This document shows positions 15,083 through 24,580 of a stretch of DNA of 49,255 bases, piece after piece. The notes beneath the pieces were generated by a model, which was not told the DNA's origin, did no database searches, and saw only the letters and a list, made by a program, of their open reading frames with translations. Position numbers and translations under genes: made by a program. Position 1 is the stretch's first letter. Each line of letters opens with the position of its first letter. This stretch comes from Pseudomonas sp. BN417 (GTDB lineage: Bacteria; Pseudomonadota; Gammaproteobacteria; Pseudomonadales; Pseudomonadaceae). The DNA is taken from the NCBI RefSeq assembly GCF_029871205.1, contig NZ_SSOJ01000149.1:1-49255 (forward strand), read 5' to 3'.

Positions 15083-15718
15083 GTGACCAGTCCCTACCTA
15101 GAGACCGTGGCCCTCGCCTGCGAGCGGGACTGGCGCCTGCTGTTCGAACGGCTGGACCTGCAACTGGCCCGAGGCGAGATGCTCCAGGTTGCCGGCCCCA
15201 ACGGCAGCGGCAAGACCAGCCTGCTGCGCCTGCTCTGCGGCCTGATGCAACCCACTGCCGGCGAAGTGCGCCTGAACGGAAAGCCGCTGGCCAGCCAGCG
15301 CGGCGAGCTGGCGCGCAACCTCTTGTGGATTGGCCACGCCGCCGGCATCAAGGGATTGCTGACCGCCGAGGAGAACCTGCGCTGGCTTTGCGCCCTGCAC
15401 CAGCCAGCCGGCCGCGAGGCCATCTGGCAGGCCCTGGACGCGGTGGGCCTGCGTGGTTTCGAGGATGTACCCTGCCATACCCTGTCGGCCGGCCAGCAAC
15501 GCCGCGTCGCCCTGGCACGCCTGTACCTGGACGCGCCGCCGCTGTGGATCCTCGACGAGCCCTTCACCGCCCTCGACAAGCAGGGCGTCGCCCAGCTCGA
15601 GGTGCATCTGGCGCGGCATTGCGAGCAGGGCGGCCTGGTGGTCTTCACCACCCACCACAGCATGGGCCTGGTGCCCGCCGGCTACCGCGAACTTGACCTG
15701 GGGCAGCGCCGCGCATGA
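15083..15718 (+). CDS. ccmA: Haem exporter ATP-binding protein CcmA
   Basis: 211 residues with a GTG start ([17 protein letters not shown]). ABC ATPase motifs are Walker [10 protein letters not shown] (near residue 37), Q-loop region, signature LSAGQQRR, Walker [13 protein letters not shown] and switch His TTHH. It powers the CcmAB(CD) complex that releases holo-CcmE in the cytochrome c maturation System I. It overlaps ccmB by 4 bp. It is the first gene of the ccm operon, divergent from fliK. Confidence 0.97.
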   Translation: MTSPYLETVALACERDWRLLFERLDLQLARGEMLQVAGPNGSGKTSLLRLLCGLMQPTAGEVRLNGKPLASQRGELARNLLWIGHAAGIKGLLTAEENLRWLCALHQPAGREAIWQALDAVGLRGFEDVPCHTLSAGQQRRVALARLYLDAPPLWILDEPFTALDKQGVAQLEVHLARHCEQGGLVVFTTHHSMGLVPAGYRELDLGQRRA

Positions 15719-16386
15719 GCAATGTCTTTACCCTGCTGGTCGCCCGTGAAGCTCGCCTGCTGGTACGCCGTCCGGCGGAATTGGCCAATCCCCTGGTGTT
15801 CTTCGCCATAGTGATCGCATTGTTCCCGCTGGCCGTGGGACCCGAGACCCAATTGTTGCAAAGCCTTTCTCCCGGCCTGGTCTGGGTAGCGGCCCTGCTG
15901 GCCGTGCTGCTCTCGCTGGACGGGCTTTTCCGCAGTGATTTCGAGGACGGCTCGCTCGAGCAGTGGGTCGTTTCGCCGCACCCCCTGCCGCTTCTGGTAC
16001 TGGCCAAGGTGCTGGCACACTGGCTGTTTTCCGGATTGGCCCTGGTGCTGCTGGCGCCGCTGCTGGCGCTGATGCTCGGCCTGCCGGCGCGCTGCCTGCC
16101 GGTGCTGCTGCTGTCGCTGCTGCTGGGCACCCCGGTGCTCAGCCTGCTGGGTGCGGTGGGCGCCGCGCTGACCGTGGGGCTCAAGCGCGGCGGCCTGCTC
16201 CTGGCGCTGCTGATCCTGCCGCTGTACATCCCCGTGCTGATCCTCGGCAGCGGGGCGTTGCAAGCGGCCCTGCAAGGACTGCCGGCGGTCGGCCACCTGT
16301 TGTGGCTGGCCAGCCTTACCGCCCTGGCGGTGACCCTGACACCCTTTGCCATAGCCGCCGGCCTGACCATCAGCGTCGGCGAATAA
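15715..16386 (+). CDS. ccmB: Haem exporter membrane protein CcmB
   Basis: 223 residues with six hydrophobic segments, starting [23 protein letters not shown]. It contains the family segment [20 protein letters not shown]. It is the inner-membrane partner of the CcmA ATPase in the complex that releases haem-loaded CcmE. The ATGA overlap with ccmA and 16-bp gap to ccmC mark operon organisation. Confidence 0.96.
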   Translation: MSNVFTLLVAREARLLVRRPAELANPLVFFAIVIALFPLAVGPETQLLQSLSPGLVWVAALLAVLLSLDGLFRSDFEDGSLEQWVVSPHPLPLLVLAKVLAHWLFSGLALVLLAPLLALMLGLPARCLPVLLLSLLLGTPVLSLLGAVGAALTVGLKRGGLLLALLILPLYIPVLILGSGALQAALQGLPAVGHLLWLASLTALAVTLTPFAIAAGLTISVGE

Positions 16387-16402
16387 AAAATAGAGTTGCC
16401 TG

Positions 16403-17155
16403 ATGAACTGGACTTGGTTTCACAAACTCGGCTCACCGAAGTGGTTCTACGAGATCAGCGGCCGCTGGTTGCCCTGGTTCGCCTGGGGCGCGGCAATCCT
16501 GATGACCGTGGGCCTGGTCTGGGGCCTGGCCATCGCGCCGCCGGACTACCAGCAGGGCAACAGCTTCCGCATCATCTATATCCATGTGCCGGCCGCCTTG
16601 CTCGCCCAGTCCTGCTACATCATGCTGGCGGTCTGCGGCGTGGTCGGCCTGGTGTGGAAGATGAAGCTGGCCGACGTCGCCCTGCAGGCCGCCGCTCCCA
16701 TCGGCGCCTGGATGACCTTCGTCGCGCTGCTCACCGGCGCCATCTGGGGCAAGCCAACCTGGGGCGCCTGGTGGGTTTGGGATGCACGCCTTACGTCGAT
16801 GCTAATCCTCCTTTTCCTGTACTTCGGTGTCATTGCCCTCGGCCAGGCGATCAGCAATCGTGACAGCGCCGCCAAGGCCTGTGCAGTGCTGGCGATAGTC
16901 GGGGTGATCAACATCCCGATCATCAAGTACTCGGTGGAGTGGTGGAACACCCTGCACCAGCCGGCCACCTTCAAGATCACCGAGAAGCCGGCCATGCCGC
17001 CGGAAATGTGGCTGCCGCTGCTGATCATGGTGCTCGGCTTCTACTGCTTCTTCACCACCGTGGTATTGCTGCGCATGCGCCTCGATGTGCTCAAGCGTGA
17101 GGCACGCAGCAGCTGGGCCAAGGCCGAGATTCAGGCACAAGTGGGTAAGGTCTGA
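16403..17155 (+). CDS. ccmC: Haem lyase/transfer protein CcmC
   Basis: 250 residues with six membrane helices. The tryptophan-rich WWD motif is visible as [18 protein letters not shown], with flanking conserved histidines (IYIHVPAA and WNTLHQPA). CcmC binds haem with the WWD domain in the periplasm and attaches it covalently to the CcmE histidine. The stop codon shares one base with the ccmD start (TGATG). Confidence 0.97.
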   Translation: MNWTWFHKLGSPKWFYEISGRWLPWFAWGAAILMTVGLVWGLAIAPPDYQQGNSFRIIYIHVPAALLAQSCYIMLAVCGVVGLVWKMKLADVALQAAAPIGAWMTFVALLTGAIWGKPTWGAWWVWDARLTSMLILLFLYFGVIALGQAISNRDSAAKACAVLAIVGVINIPIIKYSVEWWNTLHQPATFKITEKPAMPPEMWLPLLIMVLGFYCFFTTVVLLRMRLDVLKREARSSWAKAEIQAQVGKV

Positions 17156-17331
17156 TGAGTTTTTCTTCCTTCACCGAATTTCTCGCCATGGGTGACCATG
17201 GCCTTTATGTCTGGACCGCCTACGGCATCAGCCTGGTGGTACTGGCCATCAACGTCGCCATGCCGCTGATCGCGCGGCGGCGTTACCTGCACGACGAGGC
17301 GCGCCGTTTGCGCCGGGAGGAGTCGAAGTGA
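17155..17331 (+). CDS. ccmD: Haem exporter subunit CcmD
   Basis: 58 residues. Translation gives [20 protein letters not shown], one membrane helix ([20 protein letters not shown]) and a basic/acidic cytoplasmic tail ([18 protein letters not shown]). Size, the FxxMGxHxxYVW pattern and position between ccmC and ccmE are diagnostic. CcmD stabilises CcmC-CcmE and is needed for release of holo-CcmE. It overlaps ccmC by 1 bp and ccmE by 4 bp. Confidence 0.95.
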   Translation: MSFSSFTEFLAMGDHGLYVWTAYGISLVVLAINVAMPLIARRRYLHDEARRLRREESK

Positions 17332-17774
17332 ATCCGGTTCGCAAGAAGCGCCTGTTCATCATCATCGCCATCCTGGCGGGGGTGGGCATTGCCGTGGCGC
17401 TGGCGCTGTCTGCGCTGCAACAGAACATCAACCTGTTCTACACCCCCACCCAGATCGCCAATGGCGAGGCCCCGCAGGACACCCGCATCCGCGCCGGCGG
17501 CATGGTGGAGAAAGGCTCGGTACAGCGTTCCGGCGACTCGCTGGACGTGCAGTTCGTGGTCACCGACTTCGCCAAGAGCGTGACTATCCGCTACCACGGC
17601 ATCCTCCCCGACCTGTTCCGCGAAGGGCAGGGCATCGTCGCTCTCGGCAAGCTGAATGCAGACGGCGTGCTGGTGGCCGACGAAGTGCTGGCCAAGCACG
17701 ACGAGAACTACATGCCGCCGGAGGTGACCAAGGCCCTCAAGGAAAGCGGCCAGCTCCCGAAGAAAGAGGGTTGA
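17328..17774 (+). CDS. ccmE: Periplasmic haem chaperone CcmE
   Basis: 148 residues with a GTG start overlapping the ccmD stop. The N-terminal anchor helix ([19 protein letters not shown]) is followed by an OB-fold domain. Haem-binding H124 lies in [13 protein letters not shown], the HxxxY-type motif of the family. CcmE receives haem from CcmC and delivers it to CcmF/H for attachment to apocytochrome c. The C-terminal tail is short and flexible, as usual. Confidence 0.97.
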   Translation: MNPVRKKRLFIIIAILAGVGIAVALALSALQQNINLFYTPTQIANGEAPQDTRIRAGGMVEKGSVQRSGDSLDVQFVVTDFAKSVTIRYHGILPDLFREGQGIVALGKLNADGVLVADEVLAKHDENYMPPEVTKALKESGQLPKKEG

Positions 17775-17778
17775 ACCG

Positions 17779-19752
17779 ATGATTCCCGAACTCGGCCACC
17801 TGGCCCTGATTCTTGCCCTGTGCATGGCCCTGGTGCAGGCGACCCTGCCGCTGATCGGCGCCTGGCGCGGCGACCGCCAATGGATGAGCCTGGCCCAGCC
17901 GGCCGCCTGGGGGCAGTTCGCCTTCCTGGCGTTTGCCTTCGGTTGCCTGACCTACGCCTTCATGGTGGATGACTTCTCGGTGGCCTATGTCGCCAGCAAC
18001 TCCAACAGCGCGCTGCCCTGGTACTACAAGTTCAGCGCCGTCTGGGGCGCCCACGAGGGTTCGCTGCTGCTCTGGGCGCTGATCCTCGGTGGCTGGACCT
18101 TCGCCGTGTCGGTGTTCTCCCGCCAGCTGCCGGAACAGATGCTGGCCCGCGTGCTGGCGGTGATGGGGATGATCAGCATCGGCTTCCTGCTGTTCCTCAT
18201 CGTCACCTCCAACCCGTTCAACCGCCTGCTGCCCAACATGCCGGCCGATGGCAACGACCTCAACCCGCTGCTGCAGGACTTCGGCCTGATCGTCCACCCG
18301 CCGATGCTCTACATGGGTTACGTGGGCTTCTCGGTGGCCTTCGCCTTTGCCATCGCCGCCTTGCTCGGCGGTCGCCTGGACGCCGCCTGGGCGCGCTGGT
18401 CGCGGCCCTGGACCATCATCGCCTGGGCCTTTCTCGGCATCGGCATCGTGCTCGGCTCATGGTGGGCCTACTACGAACTGGGCTGGGGCGGCTGGTGGTT
18501 CTGGGACCCGGTGGAGAACGCCTCCTTCATGCCCTGGCTGGTGGGCACCGCGCTGATCCACTCCCTGGCGGTGACCGAGAAGCGCGGCGTGTTCAAGAGC
18601 TGGACCGTGCTGCTGGCCATCGCCGCCTTCTCCCTGAGCCTGCTGGGCACCTTCCTGGTCCGTTCCGGCGTGCTGACCTCGGTCCACGCCTTCGCCTCGG
18701 ACCCGGAGCGCGGCGTGTTCATCCTCGCCTTCCTGATGCTGGTGGTGGGCGGTTCCCTGGCCCTGTTCGCGGTGCGCGCGCCCGTGGTCAAGAGCCAGGT
18801 GGGCTTCGCCCTCTGGTCCCGCGAGACCCTGCTGCTGGTGAACAACCTGGTGCTGGTGGTGGTGGCCTCGATGATCCTCCTCGGCACCCTCTATCCGCTG
18901 GTGCTGGACGCCCTGACCGGCGCCAAGCTGTCGGTGGGTCCGCCGTACTTCAACGCCCTGTTCCTGCCGCTGATGGGCATCCTCATGCTGGTGCTCGCCG
19001 TCGGCGTGCTGGTGCGCTGGAAGGACACCCCGCTCAAGTGGCTGGCGGGCATGCTCAGCCCGGTGCTGATCGGCGGCCTGGTGTTCGGCGTGCTGGCCGC
19101 CTTCATCTACGGCGACTTCCACTGGGCCGTGCTGGCCGTGGGCTTCCTCGCCGCCTGGGTGGTGCTGGCCGGAGTCCGCGACCTTGTCGACAAAACCCGC
19201 CACAAGGGCCTGCTCAAGGGCGCCGCTGGCCTGACCCGCAGTTATTGGGGCATGCAGCTGGCCCATGCCGGCATCGCCCTATGCGCCCTGGGTATTGTGC
19301 TGTCCAGCCAGTACAGCGCCGAGCGCGACCTGCGCCTGGCGCCGGGCGAGTCGGTGGAGCTGGGCGGCTACCGCTTCCTCTTCGAAGGCGCGGCGCACCA
19401 TGAGGGCCCGAACTTCACCTCCGACAAGGGCAGCGTGATCGTCTTTGATGGCGACAAGCAGATTGCCGTGCTGCACCCGGAAAAGCGCCTGTATACCGTG
19501 CAACAGTCGGTGATGACCGAGGCCGGTATCGACGCCGGACTCACCCGCGACCTCTACGTCGCCCTCGGCGAGCCGCTGGACAACGGTGCCTGGGCGGTGC
19601 GCTTACACGTGAAACCCTTCGTCCGCTGGATCTGGCTGGGCGGCCTGCTGATGGGCCTCGGCGGCCTGCTGGCGGCCTTCGACCGGCGCTACCGGGTGAA
19701 AGTGAAGACCCGCGTCCGCGAGGCGTTGGGCATGGCTGGAGCGCAAGCATGA
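17779..19752 (+). CDS. ccmF: Cytochrome c haem lyase subunit CcmF
   Basis: 657 residues, the standard length, with about 15 membrane helices. The WWD motif is WGGWWFWDPVENASFMPWL (near residues 235-255). Conserved histidines include IVHPPMLYMGYVG (near 173) and SVHAF (near 304). CcmF takes haem from CcmE and, with CcmH/I, ligates it to the CXXCH of apocytochromes. It lies 4 bp after ccmE and overlaps ccmG by 4 bp. Confidence 0.97.
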   Translation: MIPELGHLALILALCMALVQATLPLIGAWRGDRQWMSLAQPAAWGQFAFLAFAFGCLTYAFMVDDFSVAYVASNSNSALPWYYKFSAVWGAHEGSLLLWALILGGWTFAVSVFSRQLPEQMLARVLAVMGMISIGFLLFLIVTSNPFNRLLPNMPADGNDLNPLLQDFGLIVHPPMLYMGYVGFSVAFAFAIAALLGGRLDAAWARWSRPWTIIAWAFLGIGIVLGSWWAYYELGWGGWWFWDPVENASFMPWLVGTALIHSLAVTEKRGVFKSWTVLLAIAAFSLSLLGTFLVRSGVLTSVHAFASDPERGVFILAFLMLVVGGSLALFAVRAPVVKSQVGFALWSRETLLLVNNLVLVVVASMILLGTLYPLVLDALTGAKLSVGPPYFNALFLPLMGILMLVLAVGVLVRWKDTPLKWLAGMLSPVLIGGLVFGVLAAFIYGDFHWAVLAVGFLAAWVVLAGVRDLVDKTRHKGLLKGAAGLTRSYWGMQLAHAGIALCALGIVLSSQYSAERDLRLAPGESVELGGYRFLFEGAAHHEGPNFTSDKGSVIVFDGDKQIAVLHPEKRLYTVQQSVMTEAGIDAGLTRDLYVALGEPLDNGAWAVRLHVKPFVRWIWLGGLLMGLGGLLAAFDRRYRVKVKTRVREALGMAGAQA

Positions 19753-20285
19753 AGCGTCTGATCCTGGTCCTGCCGCTGCTGGGCTTCCTGGCCATCGCGG
19801 TGTTCCTCTACCGCGGCCTGTTCCTCGATCCGGCCGAGCTGCCCTCGGCGCTGATCGGCAAGCCGTTCCCGGCCTTCTCCCTGCCCAGCGTCACCGGCGA
19901 GCGCACCCTCACCGAGGCCGACCTCAAGGGCAAGCCGGCGCTGGTCAACGTCTGGGGCACCTGGTGCGTGTCCTGCCGCGTCGAGCATCCGGTGCTGAAC
20001 AAGCTGGCGCAGATGGGCGTGACCATCTACGGCGTCAACTACAAGGACGACAACGCCGCCGCGCTGAAATGGCTGAAGGAGTTCCATAACCCCTACCAGC
20101 TGGACATTCGCGACGAGCAGGGCAGCCTCGGCCTCGACCTGGGCGTTTACGGTGCCCCGGAAACCTTCCTGATCGACAAGGACGGCATCATCCGCCACAA
20201 GTTCGTCGGCGTGATCGACGAAGTCGTCTGGCGCGAGCAGCTGGCGCCGCTGTACCAATCCCTGGAAGACGAGGCGGGCAAATGA
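19749..20285 (+). CDS. ccmG: Thiol:disulfide interchange protein CcmG/DsbE
   Basis: 178 residues. The N-terminal anchor (LILVLPLLGFLAIAVFLY) is followed by a thioredoxin fold with active site WGTWCVSC (C73, C76), cis-Pro region VYGAPETF and the CcmG-specific acidic surroundings (GVNYKDD). It reduces the apocytochrome CXXCH cysteines, using electrons delivered by DsbD/CcdA. It overlaps both ccmF and ccmH by four bases. Confidence 0.97.
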   Translation: MKRLILVLPLLGFLAIAVFLYRGLFLDPAELPSALIGKPFPAFSLPSVTGERTLTEADLKGKPALVNVWGTWCVSCRVEHPVLNKLAQMGVTIYGVNYKDDNAAALKWLKEFHNPYQLDIRDEQGSLGLDLGVYGAPETFLIDKDGIIRHKFVGVIDEVVWREQLAPLYQSLEDEAGK

Positions 20286-20770
20286 AGCGCCTGATCGCCG
20301 CCGCCCTGCTGGGCCTGGCCCTGGCTGGCGGCGCCCGTGCCGCCATCGACACCTACGAGTTCAAGGACGAGGCCGAGCGCGAGCGCTTCCGTACCCTCAC
20401 CGAAGAGCTGCGCTGCCCCAAGTGCCAGAATCAGAACATCGCCGACTCCAACGCGCCCATTGCCACCGACCTGCGCCGGGAAATCCACCGGATGCTGGAA
20501 GAGGGCAAGAGCAACCAGGACATAGTCGACTACCTGGTGGCGCGCTACGGCGACTTCGTGCGCTACAAGCCGCCGGTCAATGCCCGCACCCTGCTGCTCT
20601 GGTACGGCCCCGCCGGCCTGCTGGTGGGTGGTCTGGTGGTGCTGGGCATCATCGTCGTGCGTCGCCGCCGGGTCGAGAACAGCCCCGGCCAGGTAGTGCT
20701 TTCCGCTGATGAGCAGGCGCGCCTCGATGCGCTGCTGAGCTCCGAGAACCAGGACAAGAAAGACCCATGA
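20282..20770 (+). CDS. ccmH: Cytochrome c maturation protein CcmH (CcmH N-domain/CycL)
   Basis: 162 residues: signal peptide ([20 protein letters not shown]), thiol-redox motif [11 protein letters not shown] (C45, C48) in a three-helix domain, then a membrane helix ([23 protein letters not shown]). It corresponds to the N-terminal half of E. coli CcmH; the C-terminal TPR half is the separate ccmI here, the usual pseudomonad arrangement. It holds the apocytochrome thiols for ligation with CcmF. Confidence 0.96.
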   Translation: MKRLIAAALLGLALAGGARAAIDTYEFKDEAERERFRTLTEELRCPKCQNQNIADSNAPIATDLRREIHRMLEEGKSNQDIVDYLVARYGDFVRYKPPVNARTLLLWYGPAGLLVGGLVVLGIIVVRRRRVENSPGQVVLSADEQARLDALLSSENQDKKDP

Positions 20771-21978
20771 TCGATTTCTGGCTCGCCGCCGGCCTGCTCC
20801 TGCTGGTCGCCCTGGCCTTCCTGCTGATTCCCGTGTTGCGCGGCCGCAAGGCCCAGACCGAGGAAGACCGTACTTCTCTCAACGTCGCCCTGTACCAGGA
20901 GCGCCTGGACGAACTGGAAACCCAGCGCGCTTCCGGCACCCTGACCGCCGAGCACTACGAGGACGGCCGCGCCGAGGCCGCCCGTGAACTGCTGGCCGAC
21001 ACCGAAGGCGCCGACAATGGTCGTGCTTCCCGTCTGGGCAAGGCCCTGCCGTTGGCTGCTGCCGTGATCGTGCCGCTGCTGGGCTTCGGCCTCTACCTGC
21101 ACTGGGGCGCCAGCGACAAGGTTGAGCTGACCCGTGAGCTGCGCGAGCAGCCCCGCAGCCTCGAGGAAATGACCTCGCGCCTGGAGCGTGTGGTGGAGGC
21201 CCAGCCGGAATCGGCCGAGGGCTGGTATTTCCTCGGCCGCACCTACATGGCCCAGGACCGCGCGGCCGATGCCGCGCGCGCCTACGAACAGGCGGTCAAG
21301 CGTGGCGGGCGTGAACCCGAGCTGCTCGGTCAGTGGGCCCAGGCGCTTTATTTCGCCAGCCAGAAACGCCTGACCCCGGAGGTCAAGGCGCTGACCGAGG
21401 AGGCCCTGAAGGCCGACCCGAATGAAATCACCAGCCTTGGCCTGCTGGGCATCGCCGGCTTCGAAGAAGGTCGTTTCCAGGACGCTATCAAATACTGGGA
21501 ACGCCTGATCACCCAGCTGCCGGCGGACGACCCGTCCCGTGGCGCCCTGCAGGGCGGTATCGACAAGGCCCGCGAGAAGCTCAAGGAGAGCGGTGTGGCC
21601 GTCGAAGAGCCGGCTGCCGCTCCGGCCCCGACCGGTGCCCAGCTCAAGGTTCGCGTCGATCTGGCGGCGGCATTGAAGGACAAGGTGCAGCCTGGCGACA
21701 GCGTGTTCATTTTCGCCCGCGCCACCTCCGGCCCGCCCATGCCGCTGGCGGTCAAGCGCATGACGGTGGCCGACCTGCCGGTGGAAGTCAGCCTGAGCGA
21801 CGCGGACGCGATGATGCCGCAGCTCAAGCTCTCCAACTTCCCGCAGGTGCAGCTGGTCGCCCGGATCTCCCGTAGTGGCAATGCGACTGCGGGTGAATGG
21901 ATAGGAAGCAGTTCGCCGCTGTCTACCGGTACGTCGGATACCCAACGACTGACCATCGACAGCCCGGACAAGAAATGA
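20767..21978 (+). CDS. ccmI: Cytochrome c maturation protein CcmI/CycH
   Basis: 403 residues. Two N-terminal membrane helices ([23 protein letters not shown] and [21 protein letters not shown]) flank a cytoplasmic helical loop ([13 protein letters not shown]). TPR repeats follow (about 125-275: [54 protein letters not shown]). The C-terminal periplasmic beta domain (about 285-403) is as in CycH. CcmI chaperones apocytochrome c by binding its C-terminal helix. The stop overlaps the next gene. Confidence 0.95.
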   Translation: MIDFWLAAGLLLLVALAFLLIPVLRGRKAQTEEDRTSLNVALYQERLDELETQRASGTLTAEHYEDGRAEAARELLADTEGADNGRASRLGKALPLAAAVIVPLLGFGLYLHWGASDKVELTRELREQPRSLEEMTSRLERVVEAQPESAEGWYFLGRTYMAQDRAADAARAYEQAVKRGGREPELLGQWAQALYFASQKRLTPEVKALTEEALKADPNEITSLGLLGIAGFEEGRFQDAIKYWERLITQLPADDPSRGALQGGIDKAREKLKESGVAVEEPAAAPAPTGAQLKVRVDLAAALKDKVQPGDSVFIFARATSGPPMPLAVKRMTVADLPVEVSLSDADAMMPQLKLSNFPQVQLVARISRSGNATAGEWIGSSSPLSTGTSDTQRLTIDSPDKK

Positions 21979-22430
21979 CCACCTACACCGCACTCCCGGC
22001 AGCGCCGAGCACCCGCTTCGGCCTGCCCCTGATCTGCCTCCTCCTGACCCTGGCCGGCTGCGCCGGCCAAGGCCCTTATCACGAGCCGACCGAGCCCGAG
22101 TGGGAACCCTCCCACGAGCCCTCCCGCCAGCCTCCGGCCGTGCAGACCCCGCCGCAACAGCGCCCCATGCCGCCGGCACAGCCCCAGCCGCCCAAGCAGG
22201 CGCCACGAATGAAGGCGCACCCGCGATTCGCCCCGCCGCCCGGAGGCAACTGCTATTGGGATACCGGCCTCGGCGTCTATGTGCTCGAGAATGAGCACAA
22301 CATTTTCTACCGCGAGCGCGTCTACTACCGCTGGGACAATGGCTGGAGCTACTCCAACGGCCCCCATGGCCCCTGGCAACCCACCGATTCCAGCGGTGTG
22401 CCGGCCGGGCTGGGAAGGCGCTTCCAGTAG
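21975..22430 (+). CDS. Proline-rich lipoprotein coupled to the ccm operon
   Basis: 151 residues; the start ATG overlaps the ccmI stop (ATGA). The signal sequence ends in a lipobox LAGC (cysteine near residue 32). Next comes a Pro/Glu/Gln-rich spacer ([18 protein letters not shown]), then a compact C-terminal domain ([43 protein letters not shown]) rich in Tyr, Trp and Asn. This tail resembles small surface or envelope proteins with repeated YYR/W motifs. The spacer could span peptidoglycan. No assigned function; translational coupling to ccmI suggests co-expression with cytochrome maturation but need not mean shared function. Confidence 0.85.
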   Translation: MTTYTALPAAPSTRFGLPLICLLLTLAGCAGQGPYHEPTEPEWEPSHEPSRQPPAVQTPPQQRPMPPAQPQPPKQAPRMKAHPRFAPPPGGNCYWDTGLGVYVLENEHNIFYRERVYYRWDNGWSYSNGPHGPWQPTDSSGVPAGLGRRFQ

Positions 22431-22467
22431 TCCGTTCCTTGCGAGCGGGCCGGTGGCCCGCTTCGCG

Positions 22468-22475
22468 AATGAATT
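22468..22475. repeat. 8-bp target-site duplication, left copy
   Basis: AATGAATT directly abuts the left terminal inverted repeat of the mobile element; the identical 8-mer abuts its right end at 23042-23049. Confidence 0.75.
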
Positions 22476-23041
22476 GGCTATGTCTGCATTAAGTGTTGCT
22501 AGAGCGTCCTGAACCGAGTTGCTTATCGAGTGGGCTGCGAGTCCCTGTTTCGCCTCCCGGCGAGTCACTTTTCTCAAACGCCAGAAAAGTAACCAAAAGC
22601 GCTTGCCCCTGCATCCGGGTCCGGCTTCGCCGGACTTCCCTCGCTCCATCGCTGCTCCGGGGGCCCGGCGTGAGGGGCCATCCATGGCCCCACACGCCTC
22701 TCGCGGCATCCATGCCGCTCGTCCCCCTGCGCAACGATTCCACTCGGCCTCCTGACGGGGCAGAGTCCCTGCCCCACCTCTTCTGCTCAGGTTCAGGCAA
22801 TGACCAGGCATCAGGATTGCTGCGCCCTGTCAGGCGCGAGTCACCCCTCTACCTCTGGGGCGAAGAGGCACGCTTTCGGAAGCAACGCTTCCGGTGCCGA
22901 TGAGCGACTGAGCGCGAAGCGCTCAGGCTGGGGCGCAGGGCGGGGGCGGGGGTGAGGGATGTATCAGGCCGGTGCGCAGGCCTGAAAGACCCGTGCTAGA
23001 CACTTCTGTTCGGTATTGCAACAGCTAACGCAGACATAGCC
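22476..23041. mobile_element. Non-autonomous (MITE-like) element, 566 bp
   Basis: The ends are inverted repeats: left GGCTATGTCTGCATTAAG (22476-22493) and right, on the opposite strand, GGCTATGTCTGCGTTAGC (23041-23024). The match is 12 perfect bases then about 9 of 12. It is flanked by AATGAATT on both sides. Removing the element and one copy of the 8-mer restores GCGAATGAATTCGCCCCCA, the arm of an intergenic repeat found intact at 35036-35053. The interior has no credible gene but has several palindromes (for example GGGGCCATCCATGGCCCC at 22674-22691). ISL3-family elements make 8-bp AT-rich duplications and have ends beginning GG, so mobilisation by an ISL3-type transposase is a plausible inference. 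No transposase is present here. Confidence 0.7.
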
Positions 23042-23049
23042 AATGAATT
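23042..23049. repeat. 8-bp target-site duplication, right copy
   Basis: AATGAATT adjoining the right end of the element; it continues into CGCCCCCA, the remainder of the interrupted repeat arm. Confidence 0.75.
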
Positions 23050-23202
23050 CGCCCCCAGCGGTGTGCCCCTTCCTCTCCGGGAGGGGGCGCCGCGACGGGA
23101 ATGGTGAGGGGCGTGCGCTTTTCACATTCCTGATTTCCCGCCATTGCCCCCGGGAAACAGCTTCTGTAGTGTGCTGGCACTCAGCCATCTCGGAGGTCCT
23201 GG

Positions 23203-23757
23203 ATGTCCCCCCGTATCGCCCTTGCCACCCTTGCCTTGCTGCTGGCCCAACCCCTTGCCGCCCAGGTTTACAAGTGGCGCGATGCCGACGGGAAGCTGCA
23301 TTTCACCGATACCCCGCCGCCGCAGAGCCGGGAGGTGGAGTCCCCTGACCTCCAGGTCCATAGCATTGAAGCGGCGCGGACAAGACCGGACGAGCCGGCC
23401 GCCGGGGCGCAGGCCACAACCCAGCAGCACCAAGCCAGTCCCAGCGAGCTGCAGGAGAAGGGCAGGATGCAGTGCTCCACCGCCATCGCCCGCATGCCGT
23501 CGCTGATCAACGAGACGCAGAAGCTCGGCCGCGATGGGGTGCGCAAGCAGAAGATCACCCAGGACCAGCTCGACAAGGCCATGTACCGGATGGACGATTT
23601 CTACAAGGGCCTGAAGCGCAATGAGCGGGAGTGCCTCAGCGAGTACCTCGCCAGCGACAAGTCCCGGACCTCGGTCGATTGCCTGGCCGATACCCCCGAT
23701 GTGCTGAGCTTCGGCCAGTGCATGCAGTTCGCCGACTGGGCGGAGACCTTCAGGTAG
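23203..23757 (+). CDS. DUF4124 domain periplasmic protein
   Basis: 184 residues; the start has CGGAGG eight bases upstream. The signal peptide (MSPRIALATLALLLAQPLAA) is followed at once by the DUF4124 signature VYKWRDADGKLHFTDTPPP. A disordered Gln/Ser/Ala segment comes next, then a helical domain (about 85-184) with four cysteines spread through CSTAIARMP, NERECLSEYL, VDCLAD and FGQCMQF, probably two disulfides. DUF4124 proteins are widespread in proteobacteria, and their function is unknown. It is monocistronic, with a convergent neighbour 18 bp away. Confidence 0.85.
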   Translation: MSPRIALATLALLLAQPLAAQVYKWRDADGKLHFTDTPPPQSREVESPDLQVHSIEAARTRPDEPAAGAQATTQQHQASPSELQEKGRMQCSTAIARMPSLINETQKLGRDGVRKQKITQDQLDKAMYRMDDFYKGLKRNERECLSEYLASDKSRTSVDCLADTPDVLSFGQCMQFADWAETFR

Positions 23758-23775
23758 GCAGCCTCGGCGCCGCGG

Positions 23776-24426
23776 TCATTGCTGGTCGGGCAGGGTGGTG
23801 GCGGAAGCGGCCGTCTTGCTGCGCTTGTGCGCCAGGCCTATCAGCAACTGCATGGCCAGGTAGCCGCCGATGATCAGCAGTGGATAGGCCAGCATCAGTT
23901 CGGCGAGGCTGTACTTCCATGCCAATGGCCGTCCAACCCCCAGCAGGGCGGCGTAGAACCAGGAAACCGCCGATACCGTGCCAGTGAATACTGCCAGCGT
24001 GCGCACGCCGGATTCGAGGCCGAGCAGGGTTCCGGCGCGAACCATCGCGGGCATGACCACCCGATGCAGCAGCACGCCATTGAAGGTCAGCAGGGACACG
24101 ATCAATACCTTGGCCTGCAGCTTGGGATTCTGCAGATAGGTCAGGCCCTTGACGGAAAGGTCCAGCAGGATGATGGCCGCGCCAGTGATCCAGAGCACCA
24201 GCAGGGCCAGCGAGATGGTGCGCTGCAGGGACTCGAGGTGGGCCCTTTCGCAATGGGCGGAATCGTTGCCTTGCAACAGCTGCCTGACCATGGCGAAGTC
24301 GCTGGTGAGCACCAGGCCAACCGCCACGCAGCAGGCGATCAGGTGCATGTACAGGACGCCCAGCCGCATCAGGTCGAATGTTGCTTCCTGCTTCAGCAGC
24401 GCGGTGATCAGGTGAAAGAATTCCAT
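23776..24426 (-). CDS. Integral membrane protein of unknown function
   Basis: 216 residues with about six membrane helices (LGVLYMHLIACCVAVGLVLTSDF, TISLALLVLWITGAAIILLDL, LIVSLLTFNGVLLHRVVM, TLAVFTGTVSAVSWFYAALLGV, LAELMLAYPLLIIGGYLAMQLLIGLAH). Histidines lie in or near several helices (H28, H122), a pattern seen in haem- or copper-handling membrane proteins such as CopD-like families, but no diagnostic motif is present. It is monocistronic, preceded by an unusually AT-rich promoter containing a partial Fur-box-like match, so a role in metal or haem physiology is possible. Confidence 0.7.
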   Translation of the reverse strand: MEFFHLITALLKQEATFDLMRLGVLYMHLIACCVAVGLVLTSDFAMVRQLLQGNDSAHCERAHLESLQRTISLALLVLWITGAAIILLDLSVKGLTYLQNPKLQAKVLIVSLLTFNGVLLHRVVMPAMVRAGTLLGLESGVRTLAVFTGTVSAVSWFYAALLGVGRPLAWKYSLAELMLAYPLLIIGGYLAMQLLIGLAHKRSKTAASATTLPDQQ

Positions 24427-24550
24427 GCTCTGTCTCTTGTTCTATGAAATCGCTCATCCCTGGCCGGCACTGGTGCGGGCGGCCAGACTGCGACGGCAGT
24501 CGTCGAGTGGCATGGATGACCGTGCCGGGCGCGACTGCCGACGGCGGGCG

Positions 24551-24580
24551 ATCTTATTTGTAAATAATTATTAATGTCAA
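24551..24580 (-). promoter_or_regulatory. Promoter for the 23776-24426 gene with Fur-box-like overlap
   Basis: On the minus strand TTGACA (24580-24575) and TAAGAT (24556-24551) are spaced by 18 bp of almost pure A/T, in a region otherwise about two-thirds GC. The spacer and -10 overlap GTAAATAATTATTAATGTC (24560-24578, plus strand). By eye this agrees with the 19-bp Fur consensus at 12 positions. The promoter call is fairly good; Fur control is tentative. Confidence 0.5.

Noticed and set aside
20563-22206. 547-codon minus-strand frame opposite ccmI and neighbours
   Set aside because: Antisense shadow of the ccm operon.
22674-22691. Palindrome GGGGCCATCCATGGCCCC as an operator
   Set aside because: It lies within the mobile element with no gene start nearby, so a regulatory role is unsupported.
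22493-22903. Possible 136-residue protein inside the mobile element
   Set aside because: No ribosome site, Arg/Ser/Pro-biased composition, and several equal frames on both strands; the DNA looks like a structured repeat.
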